This document shows positions 18,963 through 28,135 of a DNA stretch of 64,000 nt, piece by piece. Each line of letters begins with the position of its first letter. The first letter of the stretch is position 1. The position numbers were made by a program, and so were the translations under genes. Below the pieces are notes generated by a model that saw only the letters and a list, made by a program, of their open reading frames with translations, was not told the origin of the DNA and did not search any database. The stretch is from Phenylobacterium sp. (GTDB taxonomy: Bacteria; Pseudomonadota; Alphaproteobacteria; Caulobacterales; Caulobacteraceae), in the NCBI RefSeq assembly GCF_016124325.1, contig NZ_WGNY01000023.1:52708-116707 (forward strand). The letters run 5' to 3'.

Positions 18963-19718
18963 TCAATGGCTTCGTCGTGTGCCACGCATCCTCCCCACGC
19001 CCCAGGCGGCCAGGGCGGCGAACGCCAGGAAGACCAGGCCGCCGGGCGCGGGGAACAGCGGCCAGTCGCCGGGGCCGGACGGCAGGACCGCGCCGCCGCT
19101 CATCAGCCCGGCCAGCAGCAGGTTGGGCGCGGCGTGGCCGGCGGCGGCGGCCAGCCACGTCCCGGCCCGCTCGACCAGCCGGGTCAGCAGCTCGCGATAG
19201 GCGAGGCAGCTCGCCACGAAGGCGGCCAGCATGGCGGGCGGGGCGGTTTCCAGTTCGGGGAACAGGCCGATGCGCAGGAACGCCGGGACGAGGTGCCAGG
19301 CGGCCCAGACCAGACCCAGGACCACGACGCCCCAACGCCGGCCCAGCGCCTTCACCGCCAGGGCGAGGCCGGCGCCGGCCCAACCCAGTTCCTCCAGCAC
19401 GCTGGTGAGCAGGGTGGCGGCGACGGGCGCGGCCTGCGGCGCGTGGTGGCCGAGCCGGGCCGCGCCGAGGGCCAGCGCGACAGCCAGCGCGCCGCCGGCC
19501 ACGGCCAGGGTGACCGCGGCGGCCACGCCGACCTGGCCCCAGCGCCGCGCGCCCCAGCGACCGAGGCCCGGGTTCAAGGCCAGTCCGGCCACGGCCGGGC
19601 TGAGGATCAGGACCAGCTTGCCCAGGTCGACCATGCGCGGGCCGCCCAGGGCCATCACCGCGCCCGGCGCGATCAGCACGATCGCGCAGAACAGGGCGAA
19701 CCTCGGGCCCGCGCCCAC
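18963..19718 (-). CDS. CPBP-family intramembrane metalloprotease
   Basis: A 251-residue membrane protein with about 7 hydrophobic segments. The CPBP (Abi/Rce1) motifs are present: Glu109-Glu110 in VLEELGWAGAGL, His142 in AAWHLVPAF, and a final HxxxN in GHAAPNLLL. The usual EExxxR appears as EELGWAG, so the arginine of the first motif is missing. The family cleaves membrane-bound substrates, some of them in bacteriocin immunity; the role here is unknown. Start is GTG 19718, 9 nt downstream of the PQQ dehydrogenase stop, so co-transcription is likely. Confidence 0.85.
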   Translation of the reverse strand: MGAGPRFALFCAIVLIAPGAVMALGGPRMVDLGKLVLILSPAVAGLALNPGLGRWGARRWGQVGVAAAVTLAVAGGALAVALALGAARLGHHAPQAAPVAATLLTSVLEELGWAGAGLALAVKALGRRWGVVVLGLVWAAWHLVPAFLRIGLFPELETAPPAMLAAFVASCLAYRELLTRLVERAGTWLAAAAGHAAPNLLLAGLMSGGAVLPSGPGDWPLFPAPGGLVFLAFAALAAWGVGRMRGTRRSH

Positions 19719-19727
19719 CGCCTGCGC

Positions 19728-22145
19728 CTACTTCAGGGCGTAGGCGATGACGTAGTCGCCGCGCTCGCGGCTCAGCATCGAGCCGCCGGCCGTGACCACC
19801 ACGTACTGCTTGCCGCTGACCGGCGAGACATAGGTCATCGGCGTGCTGGCCGAGGCGACCGGCAGGCGCGCCTTCCAGAGTTCCTTGCCGGTGGCGTTGT
19901 CGTAGGCGCGCAGATAGGGGTCGGTCGTGGCCGAGCGGAAGGTCACGCCGCCCGCCGTGGTCACCGGCCCGCCCAGGCCGAAGGTGCCGATCGGGATCGG
20001 CAGGCCCGACTTCAGGCCCAGCGGGGCCTCCGCCTCGGCCGTGCCCGCGGGCACCGACCAGACGATCTCGCGGGTCTTCACGTCGATGGCCGTCAGCATG
20101 CCGTGCGGCGGCTGGAGGCACGGCGCGAAGATCGGGCTCAGCATGAAGAAGTTGTGGGTCTTGTAGGCCACGGCCTTCAGGCTGGGCGGCGGGCGATCCT
20201 TGATCTGGGCCAGCCGCGGATCGGGTTTGTCCGCCGGCAGCAGCGCCACCGTCTGGGGCATGCGCACGTCGCTGACGATCAGCAGGCCGCGGCGGGCGTC
20301 ATAGGCGCCCGAGCCCCAGTTCATGCCGCCGGCGTTGCCGGGGAACTGCAGCGACGGCCGGCTTTTGTCGCCCGGCGGGGTGAAGTCGCCGTCGTAGCGG
20401 GCCTTGCGGAACTGGATGCGGCAGGCGAGCTGATCCAGCGGGGTGGCGCCCCACATCATCTCCTCGCTCAGCGGCTCGACGCCCACGGTGGGCATCTCCA
20501 CCGAATAGGGTTGGGTGCCATAGACCCATTCGCCCAGCTGAGCGCCGCCCGGCACGCGCACCTCCACCACCCGGGTGAGCGGCTTGCCGGTGCGCCGGTC
20601 GAGCACGAAGATCTGGCCGCGCTTGGTGAGCTGGACCAGGGCCGGCGCCGTTCCGCCGTCGACCGGGAAGTTGATCAGCATCGGCTGGGACGGGACGTCG
20701 TAGTCCCAGAGGTCGTGGTGGACGGTCTGGAACGACCAGCGTTCGCGGCCCGTCTCGGCGTCCAGCGCCACGATCGACGAGGAATAGGCCTCGGACGCGC
20801 GGGTGCGGTGCGAGCCCCAGTAGTCGGGCGTGGCGTTGCCGGTGGGCAGGTAGACCAGGCCCAGCTCGGGATCGAAGGCCGGCGTCGACCAGACGTTGGG
20901 TGTGCCGCGGGTGTAGCTCTCGCCCTCGGGCGGCAGCTTGGTGGTCCCGGGCGCGCCGATGTCCCAGGCCCAGGCGAGCTCGCCGGTCTTGACGTCGAAG
21001 GCGCGGACCACGCCGGACGGCTCGGCCAGTTCGCGGTTGTCCATGACCCAGCCGCCGATGATGACGCGGTCGCCCACGACGGTCGGGATCGAGGTCTGGA
21101 AGTAGTAGTTGGACTTCACCTCGCCCATGCCGACCTTGAGGTCGACCATGCCGTCCTTGCCGAAGCCGGGGCACGGCCGGCCGGTGTCGGCGTCCAGCGC
21201 GAAGAGCTGGGCGTTGATGGTCGAGGAGAGGATCCGGCGCTGGCAGGCGGGCGGCGCCTCGGCGGGCTTTGCGGCCTCGGCCGCCGGGGCAGGGGCCGGC
21301 TTGGCCGCCGCCGCCTTCGCGGCCGGGGCGGGCTTGGCGTCGCCGGCGTCCCAGTAGCCGACGCCGCGGCACCGGTTCCAGAACGACGGCTTCACGTGCG
21401 GATCGTGCCGCCACTTCTCCTTGCCGGTGTCGGCGTTGAGCGCGATCACCACATTGGTCGGCGTGCAGACGTAGACCATGTCGCCGACCTGGAGCGGGGT
21501 GTCCTGGTCCTGGCTGCCGAGGTTGGGCTTCTCGCCCGTGCGGAACGTCCAGGCGACCTTCAGCCCGTCGACGTTCTCGCGGTTGATCTGGTCGACGGGG
21601 GCGTAGCGCGTGCCGCCCGGGTCGCGGCCGTAGTAGCGCCAGTCCGACCGCGCCGCCGCCGGCGCGGCGCCGCTGCGCACGGCCGCGGGGCTTTCGGCCT
21701 GGCCCCAGGTGAAGGTGGCCGGCAGCGCCGAGCCCAGCACCGCCAGGCAGACAAGCGACAGGACGGCCACGGCAAGGCCGGCCTGGTTGCGCATGCGCCC
21801 CTTGGGAGCCGTCGGGATCACCAGCAGCACGAAGACGCCGAGCACGGCCGGCGCGAACAGCCGCGGCAGCAGCGGCCAGAAGACGACGCCCGCCTCCCAC
21901 AGCGCCCAGCCCAGGGTCGCGCCGAGGGTGGCCGCGTAGACAAAACCCGCCGCGGGATGGCGGCGCACCAGCAGCACGCCGGTCACGGCCACGGCCGCGC
22001 CGGCCAGCAGGTAGTAGGGCGAGCCCTGCAGGGCCACCAGCCAGCCGCCGCCGGCGGTCAAGGCCAGGCCCACCAGCGCCACCAGGCCCCCGCCGATCGC
22101 GGCCCAGATGCGGACCGGCCAGCCCGCCTCCTTGTCAGACGCCAT
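19728..22145 (-). CDS. Membrane-bound PQQ-dependent dehydrogenase (glucose/quinate/shikimate family)
   Basis: An 805-residue inner-membrane quinoprotein. The first ~140 residues contain five hydrophobic helices that anchor it and bind ubiquinone; the rest is an eight-bladed beta propeller in the periplasm, with blade motifs such as ALNADTGKEKW, ALDAETGRERWSFQT and AYDNATGKELWKA. It oxidises a sugar or cyclic polyol and passes electrons to ubiquinone. Between the CRGVGYWD and CQRRILSST blocks there is an Ala/Pro-rich stretch of ~35 residues (about residues 262-298), longer than I expect for the family. PQQ synthesis genes are not in the window. It diverges from the DUF3089 gene. Confidence 0.93.
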   Translation of the reverse strand: MASDKEAGWPVRIWAAIGGGLVALVGLALTAGGGWLVALQGSPYYLLAGAAVAVTGVLLVRRHPAAGFVYAATLGATLGWALWEAGVVFWPLLPRLFAPAVLGVFVLLVIPTAPKGRMRNQAGLAVAVLSLVCLAVLGSALPATFTWGQAESPAAVRSGAAPAAARSDWRYYGRDPGGTRYAPVDQINRENVDGLKVAWTFRTGEKPNLGSQDQDTPLQVGDMVYVCTPTNVVIALNADTGKEKWRHDPHVKPSFWNRCRGVGYWDAGDAKPAPAAKAAAAKPAPAPAAEAAKPAEAPPACQRRILSSTINAQLFALDADTGRPCPGFGKDGMVDLKVGMGEVKSNYYFQTSIPTVVGDRVIIGGWVMDNRELAEPSGVVRAFDVKTGELAWAWDIGAPGTTKLPPEGESYTRGTPNVWSTPAFDPELGLVYLPTGNATPDYWGSHRTRASEAYSSSIVALDAETGRERWSFQTVHHDLWDYDVPSQPMLINFPVDGGTAPALVQLTKRGQIFVLDRRTGKPLTRVVEVRVPGGAQLGEWVYGTQPYSVEMPTVGVEPLSEEMMWGATPLDQLACRIQFRKARYDGDFTPPGDKSRPSLQFPGNAGGMNWGSGAYDARRGLLIVSDVRMPQTVALLPADKPDPRLAQIKDRPPPSLKAVAYKTHNFFMLSPIFAPCLQPPHGMLTAIDVKTREIVWSVPAGTAEAEAPLGLKSGLPIPIGTFGLGGPVTTAGGVTFRSATTDPYLRAYDNATGKELWKARLPVASASTPMTYVSPVSGKQYVVVTAGGSMLSRERGDYVIAYALK

Positions 22146-22283
22146 GCGCGTTTCCCCCGAGTCGAGGGACAGACCTTAGCGAGCCGCGAACGCGGCGTCA
22201 TGGACAGGCTGGACCCCGCGTGGCGGTCGCGCGATGATCATACGCAGCTTTCGAAAAACAGAACGCGTTGGAGGGGAGACGCC

Positions 22284-23468
22284 ATGTTCGTACGGCCGCT
22301 TGTGATGTTTGCGGTTTCCACCGCCCTGGCCCTGGCCGGCGGAACGGCGTCGGCCCAGACCGCCCTTCCGAAGAACGACTACGCCAGGCCCGAGACCTGG
22401 CTGTGCCGGCCCGACAAGACGGCCGACGCCTGCGCGGTCGACCTGACCACGACGGTGGTCCGGGCCGACGGGACCGAGACGGTCGAGGCCTTCAAGGCCG
22501 ACCCGAAGGCCCCGATCGACTGCTTCTACGTCTATCCCACCGTGTCCATGGACCCCGGCGTGGTCTCCGACATGACCGCCGGGCCTGAGGAGCTCAACGT
22601 GGTGAAGCAGCAGCTCGCCCGCTTCGGCGCGAAGTGCCGCATCTACGCCCCGCTCTATCGCCAGTTCACCCTGACCGGGCTGCGCGCGATGATCCTGGGC
22701 CAGCCCCTCCCCGGCTCGAACGATCCGGCCGTGCGGCAGGTGGGCTACAACGACGTGGTCGACGCCTGGACCTATTACATCGCCCACGAGAACAAGGGCC
22801 GCGGCGTGGTGCTCATCGGCCATTCCCAGGGCTCGGGCGTGCTGACCCGGCTGATCGCCGCCGAGATCGACGGCAAGCCGGCCCAGAAGCTGTTGGTTTC
22901 GGCCCTGCTGCTCGGCACCCGCCTGCCCGTGACGGAGGGCAAGGACACCGGGCTCTTCAAGTCGATCCCCACCTGCCATTCGGCGTCGCAGACCGGCTGC
23001 GCGATCGCCTACGCCACCTTCCGCGACACCGTGCCGCCGCCGGCCAACAGCCGGTTCGGGCGGGTCGAGGGCATGCCCGGCATGGAGGCGGCCTGCGTGA
23101 ACCCGGCGAACCTGTCGGGCGGCTCGGGCGAGTTGAAGGCCTATCTCTCCAACGGCTCGGAGATCGCGGCGTCCTCAGGCCCCCGGCCGCCGTGGGTGCA
23201 AGGCAAGCCCGACCCGAAGACGCCCTTTGTCTCCGTGCCGGGCCTGCTGACGGCGCAATGCGTGTCGAAGAACGGCTTCAACTATCTGGAAGCGCACGTG
23301 AACGCCGACCCCGCCGACCCGCGCACCGACGACATCGCCGGCGATGTGGTCACGGGCGGCAAGGTCAGCGCCGACTGGGGCCTGCACCTGATCGACGCCA
23401 ACATCGCCATGGGCAACCTCGTCGACGTGGTGGGCGAGGAGGCCAAGGCCTGGCTGGCGAAGCGGTGA
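22284..23468 (+). CDS. DUF3089 family secreted alpha/beta hydrolase
   Basis: A 394-residue protein with a signal peptide (MFVRPLVMFAVSTALALAGG, ending about ASAQ). The body matches DUF3089: CFYVYPTVSMDPG, the nucleophile motif GHSQGSGVL, and WGLHLIDANIAMGNL near the C-terminus. Presumed periplasmic esterase or lipase, not characterised. ATG 22284 follows a strong GGAGGGGAGA site. The divergent partner is the PQQ dehydrogenase. Confidence 0.88.
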   Translation: MFVRPLVMFAVSTALALAGGTASAQTALPKNDYARPETWLCRPDKTADACAVDLTTTVVRADGTETVEAFKADPKAPIDCFYVYPTVSMDPGVVSDMTAGPEELNVVKQQLARFGAKCRIYAPLYRQFTLTGLRAMILGQPLPGSNDPAVRQVGYNDVVDAWTYYIAHENKGRGVVLIGHSQGSGVLTRLIAAEIDGKPAQKLLVSALLLGTRLPVTEGKDTGLFKSIPTCHSASQTGCAIAYATFRDTVPPPANSRFGRVEGMPGMEAACVNPANLSGGSGELKAYLSNGSEIAASSGPRPPWVQGKPDPKTPFVSVPGLLTAQCVSKNGFNYLEAHVNADPADPRTDDIAGDVVTGGKVSADWGLHLIDANIAMGNLVDVVGEEAKAWLAKR

Positions 23469-23496
23469 CGCGAGCCGGCGGTGTCGGACGCCGCCG

Positions 23497-23676
23497 CTAG
23501 TCTCCCATGATCTTCCGGCCGGCGAAGACCCCGATGGCCAGGAAGATCAGGAAGCCGACCACGGCGACGAAGAACAGCAGCTTGGCGATCCCGGCCGCGG
23601 CGCCGGCGATGCCGCCGAATCCGAGGAGGCCGGCGACGACGGCGACGATCGCGAAGATCAGGGCCCATTTCAGCAT
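23497..23676 (-). CDS. DUF1328 small membrane protein (YtjA-like)
   Basis: A 59-residue protein with two hydrophobic segments (residues ~4-30 and 33-52) around a glycine-rich [14 protein letters not shown] turn, matching DUF1328. The function is unknown; members are often stress-induced. AAGGAG precedes the ATG by 8 nt. Confidence 0.88.
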   Translation of the reverse strand: MLKWALIFAIVAVVAGLLGFGGIAGAAAGIAKLLFFVAVVGFLIFLAIGVFAGRKIMGD

Positions 23677-23791
23677 GGAGAACTCCTTGAGTGCGAAACC
23701 TGAGCCGTTTCAACGCCGAGGCCCTTCGCCCGTTCCGCCGCACACGATTCCTTGTTTCGCGGGGCCCCGGCCCTGATCTATTGACCGAGTG

Positions 23792-25744
23792 ATGGCCAAG
23801 AACCCCGAAAGCCCGTTGGAGCCGTTCAAGCGCGCGCTGGCGCACGCCGCCCGTTCGCTCGCCGAAACGCCGGACCTCGAGATCGTCTATTCGGGCGAGG
23901 GGCCGCAGCTTTCGGGCAACCGCGCGGTGCTGCCGCACCCGCCGCGCGACCTGACGCCGGCCGACGCCGCGCGCATCCGCGGCCTCGCCGACCAGATGGC
24001 GCTGCGCATCGCCCACCACGACCCGGCCGCCCACGCCAAGACCCGCCCGGCCTCGGGCGGCGGCCAGCCGATCTACGACGCCCTGGAGCAGGCGCGCATC
24101 GAGGCCATCGGGGCCAACGCCATGGGCGGCGTGCGCGAGAACCTGAAGACGGTGATGGACCACGCCTGGTCGCGGCGCGTGTTCAACGAGGCCGAGGCCA
24201 TCGCCAATCCGCCGCTGGCCGAGATCGTCAGCCTGATGGCCCGCGAGCGGCTGACCGGCGAGCCGCCGCCGCCGATGGCGCGGGCGCTGGTCGACATGTT
24301 CCGCGGCGAGGTGGAATCCAAGGCCGGCGCCGACCTCGACCGGCTGAGCGGGTCGCTCGACGACCAGAAGGCCTTCGCGCGGATCGCCCGCGCCATCATC
24401 CGCGACCTGCAGATGGGCGACGACCTGTCGGACGCCCCCGAGCAGTCCGACGACGACCAGGACGGCGGGGAGGAAGGCGAGCCCGAGGCCTCCGACGAGC
24501 AGGACGACGGCGACGGCGAGGGCCAGTCCCCGCAGCAGAGCGCCATGGACGAGGACGAGTCCACGCACCGCGAGAGCGAGGACGCCGACAGCCAGATGAT
24601 GCAGTCGGAGGAGGACCCCGACGCCGACGACGCCGACGAGCCGCCCGAGATGGGCGAGGGCGACCAGCCCATGCGGCCCGACCCGTCGGGCGACAACCGC
24701 GCGGTCACCTACAAGGTCTTCACCTCGGCCCACGATGAGATCGTGGCCGCCGAGGAGCTCTGCGATCCCGAGGAGCTGACGCGCCTGCGCGCCTATCTCG
24801 ATCAGCAGCTCGCGTCGGTCTCCAACGTCGTCTCGCGGCTGGCCAACCGGCTGCAGCGCAAGCTGCTGGCCCAGCAGAACCGCTCGTGGACCTTCGACCT
24901 GGAGGAAGGCCTGCTGGACGTGGCGCGGCTGACGCGCGTGATCGTCGACCCGACCGCCTCGCTCGCCTTCAAGGAAGAAGACGACACCGAGTTCCGCGAC
25001 ACGGTCGTCACCATCCTCATCGACAATTCGGGCTCGATGCGCGGGCGGCCGATCATGGTGGCCGCGGTCTGCGCCGACATCCTGGCGCGCACGCTGGAAC
25101 GCTGCGGGGTCAAGACCGAGATCCTGGGCTTCACCACCCGGGCCTGGAAGGGCGGCAGTTCGCGCGAGGACTGGCTGAAGGCCGGCAAGCCCGCCCAGCC
25201 GGGGCGGCTGAACGACCTGCGCCACATCATCTACAAGGCCGCCGACGCTCCCTGGCGGCGCGCCCGGCGCAACCTCGGCCTGATGATGCGTGAGGGCCTG
25301 CTGAAGGAGAACATCGACGGCGAGGCGCTGATCTGGGCGCACCACCGGCTGATCGGCCGGCCCGAACAGCGGCGCATCCTGCTGGTCATCTCCGACGGTG
25401 CGCCGGTGGACGACTCCACCCTGTCGGTGAACTCGGGCCACTACCTGGAGCGCCACCTGCGCGAGGTGATCGCCGAGATCGAGACCAAGAGCCCGGTGCA
25501 GCTCATCGCCATCGGCATCGGCCACGACGTGACCCGCTACTACAAGAACGCCGTGACCATCGTGGACGTGGAACAGCTGGCCGGCGCCATGGTGGAGCAG
25601 CTCGCCGACCTGTTCGACGAGGAGCCGCGCCTGCTCACCCGCCGCAGCGCGGGCCTGCTGCAGCCGCCGCCCAACACCCAGGGGCCCCAGGGCGGCGCCG
25701 GGCGGAGATCCACCTTCAAGGAAGTCCGGAGGGTCTCGGCGTGA
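23792..25744 (+). CDS. cobT: Cobaltochelatase subunit CobT
   Basis: A 650-residue protein. The N-terminal ~200 residues are the CobT-specific domain. A highly acidic Asp/Glu-rich linker follows (about 215-300, rich in [16 protein letters not shown] runs). The C-terminus is a von Willebrand A domain with the MIDAS motif [10 protein letters not shown]. It works with CobS in the cobaltochelatase complex. GTG 23789 immediately precedes ATG 23792; I use the ATG. The stop overlaps the GTG start of the next gene (GTGA). Confidence 0.95.
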   Translation: MAKNPESPLEPFKRALAHAARSLAETPDLEIVYSGEGPQLSGNRAVLPHPPRDLTPADAARIRGLADQMALRIAHHDPAAHAKTRPASGGGQPIYDALEQARIEAIGANAMGGVRENLKTVMDHAWSRRVFNEAEAIANPPLAEIVSLMARERLTGEPPPPMARALVDMFRGEVESKAGADLDRLSGSLDDQKAFARIARAIIRDLQMGDDLSDAPEQSDDDQDGGEEGEPEASDEQDDGDGEGQSPQQSAMDEDESTHRESEDADSQMMQSEEDPDADDADEPPEMGEGDQPMRPDPSGDNRAVTYKVFTSAHDEIVAAEELCDPEELTRLRAYLDQQLASVSNVVSRLANRLQRKLLAQQNRSWTFDLEEGLLDVARLTRVIVDPTASLAFKEEDDTEFRDTVVTILIDNSGSMRGRPIMVAAVCADILARTLERCGVKTEILGFTTRAWKGGSSREDWLKAGKPAQPGRLNDLRHIIYKAADAPWRRARRNLGLMMREGLLKENIDGEALIWAHHRLIGRPEQRRILLVISDGAPVDDSTLSVNSGHYLERHLREVIAEIETKSPVQLIAIGIGHDVTRYYKNAVTIVDVEQLAGAMVEQLADLFDEEPRLLTRRSAGLLQPPPNTQGPQGGAGRRSTFKEVRRVSA

Positions 25745-26712
25745 GGCGGGTCGCGCTGGCCGCGGCGCTGCTGCTCGCCGCCTGCGCGCCGACCGCCAGC
25801 CTTCCCGACGCGCCCGTGGCCGCGGGCGCGTCGATCCGCGTCGAGGCGAAGCCCGTGCCGGAATTCCCGCCCGATGCGCCGCGACCGGCCGGCGACGACT
25901 TCGCCTTCGTCGGCGGCCTGGAGCTGACGTCTCCGGACACCTCGCGCTTCCACGGCCTGTCCGACCTGGAGGTGCTGCCCGACGGCCGGTTCATCGCCGT
26001 CAGCGACGAGGGCGATCTGGTGAGGGGCCGCCTGGTGTTCGACGCCAAGGGCGCGCCGAGCGGCATGGCCGACGTCACCCTGAAGCCGCTCACCAACCTC
26101 GACGGCCAGCCGCTCAGCGGCAGCAAGGCCGACTCCGATTCCGAGGGCCTGGCGCTGTGGCCCAACGGCGACCTGATGATCAGCTTCGAGCGCAATCATC
26201 GGATCTGGCTCTATCCGGCGAACGGCGGGCCGCCGCGCGCGGTCCCCTCGCCCGACGCGCCGTTCCCCGACAATTCGGGCATGGAGGCCCTGGCGCTGGA
26301 CCCCAGCGCCGGCCGCGACGCCTACATCACCGGCCGCGAGGACACGCGCGAGACCTGGGTCTGCCGGCTGTCGGGCGGCTGCATCCCCGGCCCCAGGGCC
26401 GCGCCGGACGCGGGCGCGGGGTCGCTGGTGGCCGCCCGTCCCCTGCCCGGCGGCCGCTGGGCCTATCTGCTGCGCGATTTCAGCCCCGCCACCGGCGCGG
26501 TGATCCAGATCGTCGTGGCCGACGGGAACGGCCGCGCCCTCGACACCCATGTGATCCGCCGTCCCGCCAACGTGGACAATTTCGAAGGCCTCGCCGCCCT
26601 GCCGCGGCCGGACGGGACGGTGCGGTTCCACCTGATCGTCGACGACAATTTCTCAAGCGCCGAGCGGACGCTGTTCTTCACGTTCGACTGGACGCCGCCG
26701 AAAGGGAGATAG
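25741..26712 (+). CDS. Phytase-like esterase lipoprotein
   Basis: A 323-residue protein with a lipoprotein signal: [15 protein letters not shown], lipobox LAAC with Cys15. The body reads as the 'esterase-like activity of phytase' domain: [51 protein letters not shown] and [10 protein letters not shown], which fit a beta propeller. Likely lipid-anchored in the envelope; substrate unknown. GTG start overlapping the cobT stop by 4 nt implies translational coupling, although no functional link to cobalamin is known. Confidence 0.85.
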   Translation: MRRVALAAALLLAACAPTASLPDAPVAAGASIRVEAKPVPEFPPDAPRPAGDDFAFVGGLELTSPDTSRFHGLSDLEVLPDGRFIAVSDEGDLVRGRLVFDAKGAPSGMADVTLKPLTNLDGQPLSGSKADSDSEGLALWPNGDLMISFERNHRIWLYPANGGPPRAVPSPDAPFPDNSGMEALALDPSAGRDAYITGREDTRETWVCRLSGGCIPGPRAAPDAGAGSLVAARPLPGGRWAYLLRDFSPATGAVIQIVVADGNGRALDTHVIRRPANVDNFEGLAALPRPDGTVRFHLIVDDNFSSAERTLFFTFDWTPPKGR

Positions 26713-26716
26713 CGCC

Positions 26717-27460
26717 ATGCGCCAGGACGTCTCGATCCCCACGCCGGAGGGGGATGCGCGAGCGTTCGCCTTCACGCCCGACGCGGGCCAGGGCCCCTGG
26801 CCGGCGGCGATCATCTTCATGGACGCGCCCGCGATCCGGCCCGCCCTGTTCGAGATGGGCCAGCGGCTGGCCGACGCCGGCTACTACGTCCTGCTGCCCG
26901 ACCTGTTCTGGCGCGCCGGGCCCTATCCGCCGCTGGACATCGTCAAGGCCCGCGCGGGCGACCCGGAGATGGTGGCGCTGTTCCAGAAACTGCGCGGCTC
27001 CACCGGCGTGGAGAAGCAGATGGCCGACGCCGAAGCCTGCCTCGATTGGCTGGCGACGCAGCCCCAGGCCCGGGCCGGCAAGGTCGGCGTCACCGGCTAC
27101 TGCATGGGCGGAAGCATCGCGCTGCGCGCCGCCGGGACCTTCCCCGACCGGATCGCCGCGGCCGCCAGCTTCCACGGCGGCAACATGGCCACCGACGACG
27201 AGAAGAGCCCGCACAGGCTGGCCGACCGAATCACGGCCAAGGTGCTGGTGGCCGGCGCCGAACAGGACGGCAGCTACGACGAGGCCCAGGACGAGCGCCT
27301 GCGCGGGGCGCTGAAGGACGCCGGCGTCGACGCTCAGGTCTCGATCTGGCCGGGCTGCCGCCACGGCTGGGTCCCGTCCGACATGCCGGTCCACAACCCC
27401 GAGGGCGCCGAACGGCACTGGCGCGAACTGGTGGGACTGTTCGACGGGGCGCTGAAGTAG
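26717..27460 (+). CDS. Dienelactone hydrolase family protein
   Basis: A 247-residue alpha/beta hydrolase using cysteine as nucleophile: GYCMGGS (Cys ~128), the acid residue in GAEQDGSYD and His in CRHGWVPSD give the Cys-Asp-His triad of carboxymethylenebutenolidase. Many such genes are general hydrolases rather than part of chloroaromatic breakdown, and no catechol pathway is nearby. A GGGAGA site precedes the ATG, 4 nt after the preceding gene. The stop codon touches palindromic repeat B1. Confidence 0.9.
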   Translation: MRQDVSIPTPEGDARAFAFTPDAGQGPWPAAIIFMDAPAIRPALFEMGQRLADAGYYVLLPDLFWRAGPYPPLDIVKARAGDPEMVALFQKLRGSTGVEKQMADAEACLDWLATQPQARAGKVGVTGYCMGGSIALRAAGTFPDRIAAAASFHGGNMATDDEKSPHRLADRITAKVLVAGAEQDGSYDEAQDERLRGALKDAGVDAQVSIWPGCRHGWVPSDMPVHNPEGAERHWRELVGLFDGALK

Positions 27461-27609
27461 CGTCGAGGTCTGAGCGGCTGGGTCCCGGATCTGCGCGCTC
27501 TGCGAGCGCTACGTCCGGGATGACGTGGGAATCTGTGAACCGTCATCCCGGCCGGAGGTCCGCGCCAGCGGGCCGCAGAGCCGGGACCCAGCCGCTCAAA
27601 TCTCGACGC
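27460..27609. repeat. Palindromic repeat element B1
   Basis: Outer arms 27460-27488 and 27581-27609 are complementary over 29 bp with two mismatches. Nested inside is a perfect 11-bp pair, CCGGGATGACG (about 27515-27525) with CGTCATCCCGG (27541-27551). The first 139 bp are repeated at 27981-28119 with only 7 differences. The element ends 3 nt before the stop codon of the GIY-YIG gene. Confidence 0.9.
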
Positions 27610-27612
27610 CAC

Positions 27613-27951
27613 CTACCGCTCGTTCGCCCACGACAGCGGGCCTTCAGGCGCCTCGAACCAGGGATCGGACAGGTCGCGCCACTCGGGATTGATCTCCTCG
27701 ATGAGCGCGAGCTTCCACGCGCGGCGCCACCGCTTGATCAGCTTCTCGCGCCGGATAGCCTCCGGCATCGTCGCGTGGCTCTCGTACCAAACCAGCGTCT
27801 TGCAGCCGTAGGTCTTGGAGAAGCCCTCGAAAATTCCGAGCTTGTGCTGCTGGATGCGCGTCTGCAGCTCGCTGGTCACGCCCACGTAGAGCGTACCGTT
27901 GCGAGCGCTGGCCATGATGTAGACCGCGATCGTGGCGTCCCGTCCGACCAT
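27613..27951 (-). CDS. Single-domain GIY-YIG endonuclease between direct repeats
   Basis: A 112-residue GIY-YIG nuclease: VYIMAS and TLYVGVT for the two signature strands, Arg in LQTRIQQH, and Glu in AIRREKLIKRW. It is clearly homologous to the protein at 11202-11531 (shared FEGFSKTYGCKTLVWYE-type core) but not a recent copy. The gene lies alone between two direct copies of a 139-bp palindromic repeat; the stop codon is 3 nt from copy B1 and the start 29 nt from copy B2. Physiological role unknown. Confidence 0.92.
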   Translation of the reverse strand: MVGRDATIAVYIMASARNGTLYVGVTSELQTRIQQHKLGIFEGFSKTYGCKTLVWYESHATMPEAIRREKLIKRWRRAWKLALIEEINPEWRDLSDPWFEAPEGPLSWANER

Positions 27952-27980
27952 CGCCCGAGCCTAGCGGATGCAGATTTGCG

Positions 27981-28119
27981 GCGTCGAGGTCTGAGCGGCT
28001 GGGTCCCGGATCTTCGCGCTCTGCGAGCGCTTCGTCCGGGATGACGTGGGAATCTGTGAACCGTCATCCCGGCCGCAGGCCTGCGCGAGCGGGCCGGAGA
28101 GCCGGGACCCAGCCGCTCA
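27981..28119. repeat. Palindromic repeat element B2
   Basis: Direct copy of element B1 (7 mismatches in 139 bp, read by eye). Here it lies between the GIY-YIG start codon and the ABC exporter stop codon (28136). The final ~10 bp of the palindrome diverge from B1. Confidence 0.9.
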
Positions 28120-28135
28120 GAACGCGACCTCACGC

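Noticed and set aside
18957..23468. A 1503-residue plus-strand ORF
   Set aside because: Only the last ~394 residues (from ATG 22284, after a strong ribosome site and signal peptide) are a real protein; the rest is antisense to the protease and PQQ dehydrogenase genes.
27460..28119. Direct repeats flanking a gene as a CRISPR array or insertion sequence
   Set aside because: There are only two copies, 521 bp apart, with no spacer structure. There is no DDE or tyrosine transposase and no target-site duplication could be recognised.
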